Shown: positions 51,340-60,428 of the stretch, one piece after another
Layout of the letters: every line of letters begins with the position of its first letter
Position numbering within the stretch: the stretch's first letter is position 1
From: Tepidamorphaceae bacterium
GTDB taxonomy: Bacteria > Pseudomonadota > Alphaproteobacteria > Rhizobiales > Tepidamorphaceae
Length of the DNA: 64,000 bases
Direction: 5' to 3'
Assembly (NCBI GenBank): GCA_028279445.1
Contig: JANQNT010000022.1
Span: 307,434 to 371,433, forward strand
The notes under the pieces: model-generated
Told to the model about the DNA's origin: nothing
Databases searched by the model: none
Seen by the model: the letters and a program-made list of their open reading frames with translations, nothing else
Made by a program: the position numbers and the translations under genes

Positions 51340-51613
51340 TTAGGGTCAGGACTCATTAATCTCATGCAATTCGGTGTCGCTGGAGAGTGTCTGATGGATG
51401 CAAAGCCGCGCAAGATCAGGCTTCCTGCCTTTTCGAGCAGGCTTTGCGTGGCACGCAGGCGCTCCCCAGCGACACCCGCAGGGCGGCGTCCATTCCGCCC
51501 CTGACGGCGTTAGCGGGGACTTGAAAACCATGAGGTTTCCTGCACCCCGCTGCCTTGTCAGGAACGAAATGGTCTGCCGCCGAATGGATGATATCAATGA
51601 GTCCTGACCCTAA
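51340..51613. repeat. Element B: 274-bp terminal-inverted-repeat element
   Basis: Begins TTAGGGTCAGGACTCATT and ends with its exact inverse; the match continues imperfectly for about 15 more bases (CATCCATTCGG arms). The interior has the same plan as element A: a palindrome with GCAAAGCC and GGCTTTGC arms, then the core CGTTAGCGGGGACTTG followed by GGTTTCCTGCACCCCGCTGC. The interior core is highly similar to 13985-14050, while the ends are unrelated to those of A. It lies in the 591-bp gap between phaR and phaA. No ORF is conserved. The gap also holds the phaA leader (51614-51797). Confidence 0.85.
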
Positions 51614-51797
51614 TCACTTTGCAGAATTGACTCCACTTCGCCGCCAATCCATTCGTGGGGCTTGCCGTGTGGCGAAAAACATGTCGCACTGATTTCGCGA
51701 ATGCCTGCCATGGTCGCGTATCCGCCATGGCGACTGGCGATCCGACCAACCTTCGGCTGCTCCTGCCGGGGGACAATATCCGGGAGGCTTAAACCCC

Positions 51798-52979
<1,182 letters not shown>

Positions 52980-53000
52980 GCAGGCTGTCACGACAATGAC

Positions 53001-53030
53001 CGGCGGGACAGTCGTCGAACCGTCCCGCCG
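53001..53030 (+). terminator. Hairpin between phaA and phaB
   Basis: CGGCGGGAC and GTCCCGCCG form a 9-bp GC stem with a 12-base loop, without a T-run. It may slow read-through or protect the phaA message and so set the phaA:phaB ratio; this is inference. Confidence 0.5.
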
Positions 53031-53073
53031 CCGCGTCATGAACAATCAATTCAAGTAGATCGGGGGAAACATC

Positions 53074-53799
53074 ATGGGTCGGGTTGCATTGGTCACCGGG
53101 GGCTCGCGCGGCATCGGCGCGGCGATTTCGAAAGCGCTGAAGGAGGCGGGCCACTCGGTCGCCGCCAACTATGCCGGCAATGACGAGGCGGCAAACGCCT
53201 TCAAGTCGGAGACGGGCATTCCTGTCTACAAGTGGTCGGTCGCCGATTACGACGCCTGCGCCAAGGGCATCGCCCAGGTCGAAGCCGATCTCGGTCCCGT
53301 CGATGTGCTGGTCAACAATGCCGGCATCACGCGAGACGCCATGTTCCACAAGATGACGCCGGAACAGTGGAACGAGGTCATCTCCACCAACCTGACGGGC
53401 CTGTTCAACATGACCCACCCGGTGTTTCCGGGCATGCGCGAGCGTGGCTTCGGGCGCATCGTCAACATCTCCTCGGTGAACGGCCAGAAGGGCCAGATGG
53501 GCCAGGCGAACTATTCCGCCGCCAAGGCCGGCGACATCGGCTTCACCAAGGCGCTGGCCCAGGAAGGCGCCTTCAAGGGCGTCACCGTCAATGCGGTGTG
53601 CCCGGGCTATATCGGCACCGAGATGGTGCGCGCGGTGCCCGAAGAGGTGCTGAAGTCCAAGATCCTGCCGCAGATTCCGGTCGGCCGCCTCGGCGAGCCG
53701 GAGGAGATCGCCCGCTGCGTGGTGTTCCTGGCTTCCGATGAGTCCGGGTTCATCACCGGCTCGACGCTCAGCGCCAACGGCGGCCAGTACATGGTCTGA
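53074..53799 (+). CDS. phaB: NADPH-dependent acetoacetyl-CoA reductase
   Basis: Short-chain dehydrogenase of 241 aa that forms (R)-3-hydroxybutyryl-CoA, the PHB monomer. The cofactor motif is VTGGSRGIGAAIS, NNAGITRDAMF is typical, and the Ser-Tyr-Lys catalytic set is in INISSVNGQKGQMGQANYSAAKAG. The C-terminal SANGGQYMV is the PhaB ending. An SD (GGGGGAAA) lies before the ATG. No phaC is in the window. Confidence 0.96.
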   Translation: MGRVALVTGGSRGIGAAISKALKEAGHSVAANYAGNDEAANAFKSETGIPVYKWSVADYDACAKGIAQVEADLGPVDVLVNNAGITRDAMFHKMTPEQWNEVISTNLTGLFNMTHPVFPGMRERGFGRIVNISSVNGQKGQMGQANYSAAKAGDIGFTKALAQEGAFKGVTVNAVCPGYIGTEMVRAVPEEVLKSKILPQIPVGRLGEPEEIARCVVFLASDESGFITGSTLSANGGQYMV

Positions 53800-53889
53800 G
53801 GTTTCTGCGACGGTTCCGGGCGGCTTCGCTTTGTGTTGCTAAGTCCCTAGCCGGCCCACTCCCGGCGGCATTCTTGCTTTCTGACTGCA

Positions 53890-53960
53890 CCAGCCCTCAC
53901 CCCCTCCCGACCACCCATGCAGCATACTCCCGTGGGTGGTCGGGAGGGGGTGAGGGCCGG
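53890..53960. repeat. Palindrome E, copy 3, loop inverted
   Basis: The same arms (CCAGCCCTCACCCCCTCCCG plus ACCACCCA) enclose TGCAGCATACTCCCG, the reverse complement of the loop in copies 1 and 2. It lies between phaB and sorA. The right flank GAGGGCCGGAACCGC is repeated again at about 53999-54012, after a short spacer. Confidence 0.9.
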
Positions 53961-54018
53961 AACCGCCTGAGCAAGAGAGAGTGGTTGGGCCGGGGGTGAG
54001 GGCCGGAACCGCTTGAGC

Positions 54019-54046
54019 AAAAAGGGGCGCTACAGCGCCCCTTTTT
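54019..54046. terminator. Terminator downstream of phaAB
   Basis: AAAAAGGGGCGCT and AGCGCCCCTTTTT form a perfect 13-bp stem with a two-base loop, with a T-run at the right. It lies 220 bp beyond phaB and upstream of sorA; the left A-run makes it potentially bidirectional. Confidence 0.85.
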
Positions 54047-54209
54047 CATGCCGGTTCGGCCTCGCCGAAACAGCAACGGCGCCCGCTGATATCGAACTAT
54101 GCGAATATATGGATTTCATTGCGGCTCCCCCTATGTCAGCATTGGTTACAAAGAAAAAGGAGCAGTGGCCGGCGGCCCGGCACGAAGCTCCGCACATGGG
54201 AGGAGCAGC

Positions 54210-55520
54210 ATGACCAAGAAAACGGAACGTGGCCTCTGCGAACTCTACGCGGAGGATCCCGAACGCGCAGATTATCTCGTGTTCGGACGCATCGCCGGCG
54301 CCGACCGGCGCGGATTTCTCAAGGGAGCAGGCCTTGCCGCCATGGGTGCGGCGGTGGGCGCGACAATTCCCTTCAGCGCCAACATGCCCGCAGGGCTCAT
54401 CCCCGCCGCCCTGGCGCAAACCGGTGACGGCGGAACGATCGAGGGCAAGGACGGGCTGACGGTGCTCAATGACCGGCCAGTCAACGCCGAGACGCCGGCG
54501 CACCTGCTCGACGACGACATCACGCCCAACAACCGCCACTTCATCCGCAACAACGGCCAGATGCCCGAGACCCACGATCCGGCCGGCTGGTCGATGAAGA
54601 TCGATGGCGAGGTCGGCGAGGAGCTCGAGCTGAGCATCGACGATCTCAGGAACAACTTCGAGGTCGTCAGCTATCCGCTGTGCATCGAATGCGGCGGCAA
54701 CGGCCGCTCGGCCTTCAATCCGCCGGCGCGCGGCAACCAGTGGACCGTCGGCGCGGTCGGCAACTCGCAATGGACCGGTGTGCGGCTCGCCGATGTGCTG
54801 AAGGCCGCCGGCGTCAAGGACAGCGCCGTCTACACCGGGCATTACGGCGCCGACCCGCATCTGTCCGGCGACCCGGAAAAGGACTCGCTGTCCCGTGGCC
54901 TGCCGATGGACAAGGCGATGGACCCCTACACCCTGATCGCCTTCGAGCAGAACGGCGGGCCGATCAATCCCTTCAACGGCGCGCCGCTGCGCGTGGTCGC
55001 GCCGGGATATCCGGGCTCGGCGTCGCAGAAATGGCTCAAGCGCATCTGGGTGCGTGACCAGGTGCACGACGGCGCCAAGATGGGCGGCATGAGCTATCGC
55101 GTACCGGCCTATCCGGTGGCGCCGGGCACCGATGTGCCGACCGACGACATGGTCATCATGGGCCCGATGCCGATCAAGTCGCTGATCACCAATCCGGTCG
55201 ACGGACTGGAACTGCCAGCCGGTACGTCCTCGATCGACATCCGCGGCCACGCCTGGGTTGGCGAGGGGGCCGTCGCCGAGGTCGAGGTCTCCAACGACTT
55301 CGGCAAGACCTGGATGCGCGCCGACCTGCAAGCAGCGCCCAATCCCTACGCCTGGCAGCGCTGGACGGCGTCGGTTCCGCTTCCGGGACGCGGCTACTAC
55401 GAGATCTGGTCGCGCGCCACCGACGATCAGGGCCGCCAGCAGCCCTTCGCGGTGTCATGGAACCCGCGCGGCTATCTCAACAACACCTACCACCGCATCT
55501 CGCTGACCGTGGCGGCATGA
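54210..55520 (+). CDS. sorA: Sulfite dehydrogenase molybdopterin subunit SorA-like
   Basis: Periplasmic molybdoenzyme of the sulfite oxidase family, 436 aa. A Tat signal is seen (DRRGFLKGAGLAAMGAAVGA). The molybdenum-ligand Cys is in PLCIECGGNGRS; other conserved parts are PRxR-like GAPLRVVAPGYPGSASQKW and the dimerisation domain at the C-terminus (VAEVEVSNDFGKTW). The start at 54210 is set by the Shine-Dalgarno GGGAGGAG at 54198-54205; the upstream in-frame codon at 54099 is unlikely. It overlaps the cytochrome gene by four bases. A SoxC-like role is an alternative, but no sox genes are near. Confidence 0.88.
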   Translation: MTKKTERGLCELYAEDPERADYLVFGRIAGADRRGFLKGAGLAAMGAAVGATIPFSANMPAGLIPAALAQTGDGGTIEGKDGLTVLNDRPVNAETPAHLLDDDITPNNRHFIRNNGQMPETHDPAGWSMKIDGEVGEELELSIDDLRNNFEVVSYPLCIECGGNGRSAFNPPARGNQWTVGAVGNSQWTGVRLADVLKAAGVKDSAVYTGHYGADPHLSGDPEKDSLSRGLPMDKAMDPYTLIAFEQNGGPINPFNGAPLRVVAPGYPGSASQKWLKRIWVRDQVHDGAKMGGMSYRVPAYPVAPGTDVPTDDMVIMGPMPIKSLITNPVDGLELPAGTSSIDIRGHAWVGEGAVAEVEVSNDFGKTWMRADLQAAPNPYAWQRWTASVPLPGRGYYEIWSRATDDQGRQQPFAVSWNPRGYLNNTYHRISLTVAA

Positions 55521-55888
55521 CGACACGCGCCGCCAAACTCCTGAGACGGGCGGGGCCGGCCTTTGCGCCGGCCCTTGCCATTGCCGGATTGTTGTTGCTG
55601 GCACCGCTGGCTGCTGCCGAAACCACCCATGAGGAGGAGTTCGGCGCCTACTGGCCGAAGGGCGAGACGGCGGAGGAAGTCGGCTACTTCTGCATGGCCT
55701 GCCACAGCCTGGCGATCATTGCCCAGCAGGGTCTCGACCGGAAGCGCTGGGACGATGTCATGCAGTGGATGATCGAGGATCACGGCATGCCCGAACTCGA
55801 CGAGGAGACCTACACGCGCTTCCTCGACTTTCTCACCGAGAGCTTTCCTGAAGGCAGCCACAAGGAGCGTGTCCCCGGTAGGAGCTGA
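55517..55888 (+). CDS. sorB: Cytochrome c subunit SorB-like
   Basis: A 123-aa periplasmic c-type cytochrome with a signal peptide (FAPALAIAGLLLLAPLAAAE) and a single haem motif CMACH at about residues 59-63; axial Met is probably in the following helix (DVMQWMIEDHGM). Translation is coupled to sorA through ATGA overlap. It presumably accepts electrons from SorA and passes them to cytochrome c oxidase. Confidence 0.86.
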   Translation: MTTRAAKLLRRAGPAFAPALAIAGLLLLAPLAAAETTHEEEFGAYWPKGETAEEVGYFCMACHSLAIIAQQGLDRKRWDDVMQWMIEDHGMPELDEETYTRFLDFLTESFPEGSHKERVPGRS

Positions 55889-55928
55889 TCTCCGCGCGGC
55901 AGCCATCCACCGTTCCGGTCGCGATATC

Positions 55929-56699
55929 TCAGAAAGCGTCCTTGCGCGCCCGCACCACGGCGAGCACCTTCTCCGGCGCCTCGCCGGCCATGCCGACGGC
56001 GGCCGCCACCGAGGGCAGCCCCGCGCGCACGAAGGGATTGGTGGCCCGCTCGAGCGCGACCGTGGTCGGCACGGTGGGCTTGTCCGCCGCGCGCAAGCTC
56101 TCGACCTCGCTCAGCCGGGCAGCCAGTTCGGCGTTATCGGGATCGACGGTCACCGCGAAGCGCGCGTTGGAGAGCGTGTACTCGTGACCGCAGAAAAGTT
56201 GCGTCTCGGGCGGCAGGGCGGCGATCTTCGACAGCGACGCCCACATGTCCGCGGGCGTTCCCTCAAACAGCCGTCCGCAGCCCATGGTGAACAGCGTATC
56301 GCCGACGAAGGCGAGCCCGGCGGAGGCAATCCAGTAGGCGATGTGTCCGCTGGTGTGCCCCGGTGTCTCAAGCACCGTCACATCGTGATTGCCGAAGCGG
56401 AACGTGTCGCCCTCGCCCACCTCCACGTCGAGGCTGTCGATACGGCTTGCATCGCTCCTCGGCCCGACGACGGTGATGCCGCCATCGACCTTGAGGCCGG
56501 CCACGCCGCCGACATGGTCGAGATGGTGGTGGGTGATGAGGATATGCGTCAGCGACCAACCGGTCTCTTCCAGCGCCTGGCGCACGGCCGCCTCGTCGGG
56601 CGCATCGATGCTTGCGGTAACGCCGGCCTCGGCGTCGTGCACCAGCACGCCGTAATTGTCGCTGAGACAGGGGAACAGGTGGGTCTTCAGTGCGCTCAT
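55929..56699 (-). CDS. gloB: Hydroxyacylglutathione hydrolase (glyoxalase II)
   Basis: Metallo-beta-lactamase-fold enzyme of 256 aa that hydrolyses S-lactoylglutathione. The zinc motif is THHHLDHVGG, with further ligands in ETPGHTSGH, FVGDTLFTMGCGR and CGHEYTLSNARFA. The C-terminal glyoxalase II helix region (ATNPFVRAG) binds glutathione. It is divergent from the methyltransferase gene. Confidence 0.96.
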   Translation of the reverse strand: MSALKTHLFPCLSDNYGVLVHDAEAGVTASIDAPDEAAVRQALEETGWSLTHILITHHHLDHVGGVAGLKVDGGITVVGPRSDASRIDSLDVEVGEGDTFRFGNHDVTVLETPGHTSGHIAYWIASAGLAFVGDTLFTMGCGRLFEGTPADMWASLSKIAALPPETQLFCGHEYTLSNARFAVTVDPDNAELAARLSEVESLRAADKPTVPTTVALERATNPFVRAGLPSVAAAVGMAGEAPEKVLAVVRARKDAF

Positions 56700-56832
56700 G
56701 GTGCCGCCCGTTGCTTGCATTAACGCCGTTGCCGTGCGCCGGCCTTGTAACCATCTCCTGTGCTAACATCGCGCCGCGTCGGCCGCCAACCGAAAACACC
56801 GGCGCCGCACCAACGACAGGGCTGCTTGCCGG

Positions 56833-57600
56833 ATGCGCACCGACGTTGCCGATCTGCGGGACTTCTATGCCGGGCCGCTGGGCCGCGTGGCGCGCCGCCT
56901 GGTCAGCCGGCAGATTGCCGACTTCTGGGACGATCTCGGCAACGAGAAGGTGGTCGGCATCGGCTACGCGACGCCCTACCTGTCGGCGATCCGCGAGCGC
57001 TGCGACCGGGTGCTTGCCTTCATGCCGGCGCGTCAGGGCGTCATCAACTGGCCGCTCGGCGGGCCATCGTCCTCGGCGCTGGTCGACGACGACGCCCTGC
57101 CGCTGACCGACGGCGCGGTGGAGCGGGTGCTGCTGGCCCACTGCTTAGAATACGCCGACAACCCCCACAATGTGCTGCACGAGGCCTGGCGCGTGTTGGC
57201 GCCGGGCGGGCGGCTGGTGGCGGTCGTCGCCAACCGGCGCGGCCTGTGGGCGCGCATCGACAACTCCCCCTTCGGCCACGGCCGCCCGTTCAGCCGCTCG
57301 CAGCTCACCGCGCTGCTCAAGGGTGCCGGCTTCAGCCCGGCGGGCTGGCGCGAAGCGCTGTTCATGCCGCCGCTGACCAGGCCGGGCCTGCTGCGCATGG
57401 GCGTGGTGCTGGAACGCATCGGCCGCGTCACGCCGCTGGTGATCGGCGGGGCGCTCATCGTCGAGGCGCAAAAGCAATTCCACATGGAAAAGCCGGTGCG
57501 GGCCATCGAGCGGGTGCGCCGGCGCATCCCCTCGCTGACCCAACCCCAGCCCGTCGCCACCTCGCGCACCTCGTCGCGCGAATTGCATATGCTCAAGTGA
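56833..57600 (+). CDS. Class I SAM-dependent methyltransferase-like protein
   Basis: A 255-aa protein with a methyltransferase type 11 domain (about 35-150): VVGIGYATPYLSAI (motif I, rather weak), LPLTDGAVERVLLAHCLEYADNP and LHEAWRVLAPGGRLVAVVANRRG. Motif I lacks the usual GxGxG. A hydrophobic C-terminal part (VTPLVIGGALIVEAQKQ) and a basic end follow. Substrate unknown. It is divergent from gloB, an association kept in many alphaproteobacteria (general knowledge). Confidence 0.88.
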   Translation: MRTDVADLRDFYAGPLGRVARRLVSRQIADFWDDLGNEKVVGIGYATPYLSAIRERCDRVLAFMPARQGVINWPLGGPSSSALVDDDALPLTDGAVERVLLAHCLEYADNPHNVLHEAWRVLAPGGRLVAVVANRRGLWARIDNSPFGHGRPFSRSQLTALLKGAGFSPAGWREALFMPPLTRPGLLRMGVVLERIGRVTPLVIGGALIVEAQKQFHMEKPVRAIERVRRRIPSLTQPQPVATSRTSSRELHMLK

Positions 57601-58699
57601 AAGTGTCGGCCACCGCGTCTGCAATCGCCAGCGCCGCCGTGAGCCCGGGCGACTCGATGCCGAACAGGTTGATTAATCCCGGCACGCCGTGCACCGCCTC
57701 TCCCTGGATCACGAAATCGGCCGCCGGCTCGCCGGGTCCAACGATCTTGGGGCGAATGCCGGCATAGACCGCCTGCAACGCGCCTGCCGGCAGCGCGGGA
57801 TAGTAGCGGCGAATGGCCTGCTCGAACGCGCCCAGCCGGTTGGCATTGGCCGCATAATCCTCACTGTCGATCCACTCGGTGTCCGGTCCGAAACGGTTCT
57901 GACCGGCAAGATCGGTGGTCGCATGGATGCCGAGACCCGCCGCGTCCGGCAGCGGGTAGATGAGCTTCCCGAACGGTGCCTTCATGCCGGAGAGGGCAAA
58001 ATAGTTGCCCTTGCACAGATAGGCGGTGGGGATGTGCCTGGCCGCAAGGCCATCGAGATTGCGCGCGATGTCCGGCGCGTGGATGCCGGCGCTGTTGACG
58101 AGAATGTCGGTCGTCAGGCGGACCGGCTCCACCCCGCCAATCTCCAGCCCGATCGGCGAACCGGTGACGTCGGCGCGGATCACCGGTGCATCGAACGCCA
58201 CGCTGCCGCCGGCCTCTTCCAGGTCTCCCTGCAGGGCCAGCATGAAGGCATGGCTGTCGACGATGCCGGAAACCGGGGAGTGCAACGCGGCGGCACAGGC
58301 GAGGTTGGGCTCAAGCGCCACCGCCTGGCGCGCCGAAAGCACTTCCAGCCCTTCAACCCCATTGGCCTCGGCTTGCACGCGCAGGACGTGCAGCTTGTCG
58401 CACTCGGCACGATCAGCCGCGACGATGAGCTTGCCGATGGCATGGGCGGCAAAGCCCTTCTCGTCCGCATAGGCATAAAGACGCCGTCGACCGGCAACGC
58501 ACAGCGCGGCCTTCAGGCTTCCGGTCGGATAGTAGATGCCGGCGTGGATGACCTCCGAGTTGCGCGAGCTGGCCCCGGTGCCGATGTGTGCAGCACTCTC
58601 GGCGACGATCACCCAGCGCCCCTGCCGCGCCAGCGCGCGGGCGACCGCAAGACCCACCACGCCCGCGCCGATGACAATCGCGTCGACATGATCGCTCAT
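57593..58699 (-). CDS. FAD-dependent oxidoreductase (LhgO-like, DAO superfamily)
   Basis: A 368-aa flavoenzyme of the D-amino-acid oxidase/glycerol-3-phosphate dehydrogenase superfamily. The FAD motif is VIGAGVVGLAVARALA, followed by the second conserved block TGASSRNSEVIHAGIYYP, which is characteristic of the L-2-hydroxyglutarate oxidase group. The substrate-side motifs NYFALSG and YAGIRPKI are also typical. It probably oxidises a 2-hydroxy acid. It overlaps the methyltransferase gene by 8 bp in convergent orientation. Confidence 0.88.
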   Translation of the reverse strand: MSDHVDAIVIGAGVVGLAVARALARQGRWVIVAESAAHIGTGASSRNSEVIHAGIYYPTGSLKAALCVAGRRRLYAYADEKGFAAHAIGKLIVAADRAECDKLHVLRVQAEANGVEGLEVLSARQAVALEPNLACAAALHSPVSGIVDSHAFMLALQGDLEEAGGSVAFDAPVIRADVTGSPIGLEIGGVEPVRLTTDILVNSAGIHAPDIARNLDGLAARHIPTAYLCKGNYFALSGMKAPFGKLIYPLPDAAGLGIHATTDLAGQNRFGPDTEWIDSEDYAANANRLGAFEQAIRRYYPALPAGALQAVYAGIRPKIVGPGEPAADFVIQGEAVHGVPGLINLFGIESPGLTAALAIADAVADTFT

Positions 58700-58896
58700 G
58701 AACGGGTAGCCGCCATCGCCTGCATCCGCCAGTCCGCGAGGTCATACGCAGAAAGGTCGGTCCAGACGAAGTCGCCCTTGGCCATTGTGTTCTTGATCCG
58801 CAGTCGTTGTGCGCCGGCGCCATCCGCCAGGGCGCGTGCAGCATAGGCAGCCGCCCCGTACCGGATCAATCGCTGGTCGCGAACGTCGTGCGTCAC
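58696..58896 (-). CDS. Possible small gene, coupled to the FAD oxidoreductase
   Basis: A 66-codon frame from a GTG at 58896 ends in an ATGA overlap with the FAD oxidoreductase start, suggesting translational coupling. The last 29 residues, from an internal ATG at 58785 (MAKGDFVWTDLSAYDLADW), resemble the beginning of VOC/glyoxalase-fold proteins, so this may be a remnant of a longer gene. The 301-bp interval to ilvA holds nothing else clear. Confidence 0.35.
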   Translation of the reverse strand: MTHDVRDQRLIRYGAAAYAARALADGAGAQRLRIKNTMAKGDFVWTDLSAYDLADWRMQAMAATRS

Positions 58897-59000
58897 TGCG
58901 TGATGACCAAAATGTCCCCTTTGGCGCGAGGTAAAACCGGCGTAAGTAAGCACTGAGAAGTGGGTACTGAACTGTCGAGTGTGGTCGCAAGGGGGCACGC

Positions 59001-60257
59001 GTGAGTGAGTTTGCACAACACGTTTCCCGGATTCATACCGTGCTGTCGGGGGTGCTGGAGCCGACGCCGCTGCAGTTCAGCCAGTACCTCTCCAACCGGC
59101 ACGAGGCGAAGATCTGGCTGAAGCGCGAGGACCTCACGCCGGTGCGCAGCTACAAGGTGCGCGGCGCATACGCCTTCATCCACGAAGCGCTTGAGAAGAA
59201 CCCCGAAAGCCAGATGTTCGTGTGCTCCTCGGCTGGCAACCACGCCCAGGGGTTCGCCTATGCCTGCCGCCAGTTCAGCAAGAGCGGCGTCGTCTTCATG
59301 CCGGTCACCACGCCGCAGCAGAAGATCCTCAAGACCCGTGCCTTCGGCGCTCCACTGGTGGTGATCAAGCTCCATGGCGACGGCTTCGAGATCGCCAATT
59401 CGGCCGCGGAACTGTTCTGTTCTCAGCACAACGGCGTCCTGGTGCCGCCCTTCGATCACCCCACCATCATCGCCGGTCAGGCGACCGTCGGTAAGGAGAT
59501 TCTCGAGCAGTGCCCCGCCGGCGATGTCTGGGACCGGGTCGTCCTGCCGGTCGGCGGCGGCGGCCTCTCGGCGGGCGTGACGCGCTACTTCGAGGACGTC
59601 GCGGCGCCGGCCGACTTCACTTTCGTGGAGCCGGACAACGCGCCGAGCCTGTACGAGAGCCTGAAGGCCGGAGAACGCATCACGCTGCCGCAGGTCGATA
59701 ACTTCGTCGATGGTGCGGCGGTGGCGCAGATCGGCAAGGCGAACTTCAAGCAGTTGCGCAAGTTCCAGCCCGACCAGGTGGTGCCGGCTCCAACCGGCGG
59801 GGTCTGCGCGACCATGATCGATATGCTCAACATCGAGGGCATCGTGCTGGAGCCGGCCGGCGCGCTCGCCATCGACGCGCTGAACCGCCTGCCGCGCGAG
59901 CAGGTGCGGGGCAAGCGGATCGTCTGCGTGGTGTCGGGCGGCAATTTCGATTTCGAGCGGCTGCCCGAGGTCAAGGAACGCGCATTACGCTTCGCCGGCC
60001 TGAAGAAATACTACGTCATCCAGTTGCCGCAGCGCCCGGGCGCGCTGAAGGACTTCCTCAACATCCTCGGGCCGGAGGATGACATCGCGCGGTTCGAGTA
60101 CCTGAAGAAATCGGCGCGCAACTTCGGCTCCGTGCTGCTCGGCATCGAAAGCTCCAAGCCGGAGAATTTCGAGATGCTCGCCCAGCGCTTCGATGCGTCC
60201 GGCATCCGCTGGCGCGACCTCACCGAGGATGAGGCGATCGCGAATTTCGTGATCTGA
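59001..60257 (+). CDS. ilvA: Threonine ammonia-lyase (threonine deaminase)
   Basis: PLP enzyme converting threonine to 2-oxobutyrate, first step of isoleucine synthesis. 418 aa, so a short form with a single C-terminal regulatory ACT-like domain (about 325-418). The PLP Lys52 is in SYKVRGAY; the glycine loop is VLPVGGGGLSAGV and the Ser/Gly-rich site is SSAGNHAQG. The start is GTG at 59001, preceded by AAGGGGG. Confidence 0.94.
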   Translation: MSEFAQHVSRIHTVLSGVLEPTPLQFSQYLSNRHEAKIWLKREDLTPVRSYKVRGAYAFIHEALEKNPESQMFVCSSAGNHAQGFAYACRQFSKSGVVFMPVTTPQQKILKTRAFGAPLVVIKLHGDGFEIANSAAELFCSQHNGVLVPPFDHPTIIAGQATVGKEILEQCPAGDVWDRVVLPVGGGGLSAGVTRYFEDVAAPADFTFVEPDNAPSLYESLKAGERITLPQVDNFVDGAAVAQIGKANFKQLRKFQPDQVVPAPTGGVCATMIDMLNIEGIVLEPAGALAIDALNRLPREQVRGKRIVCVVSGGNFDFERLPEVKERALRFAGLKKYYVIQLPQRPGALKDFLNILGPEDDIARFEYLKKSARNFGSVLLGIESSKPENFEMLAQRFDASGIRWRDLTEDEAIANFVI

Positions 60258-60428
60258 CGGCGAACCCGCCGCGGCCGCGATGCCGAGCCGGCGCGCGCAC
60301 TTGTGTTCGGCCGGTAAAGCGTGAAGCCTTAACAACTGATTCGTTCCTGTGCAGTGCAGTCGGGTGAGGTGTGGCAACCGCATAATGCGGTGCCGGCCGC
60401 TCTCGGCGTACAGGCAGATGGGGTCGGG

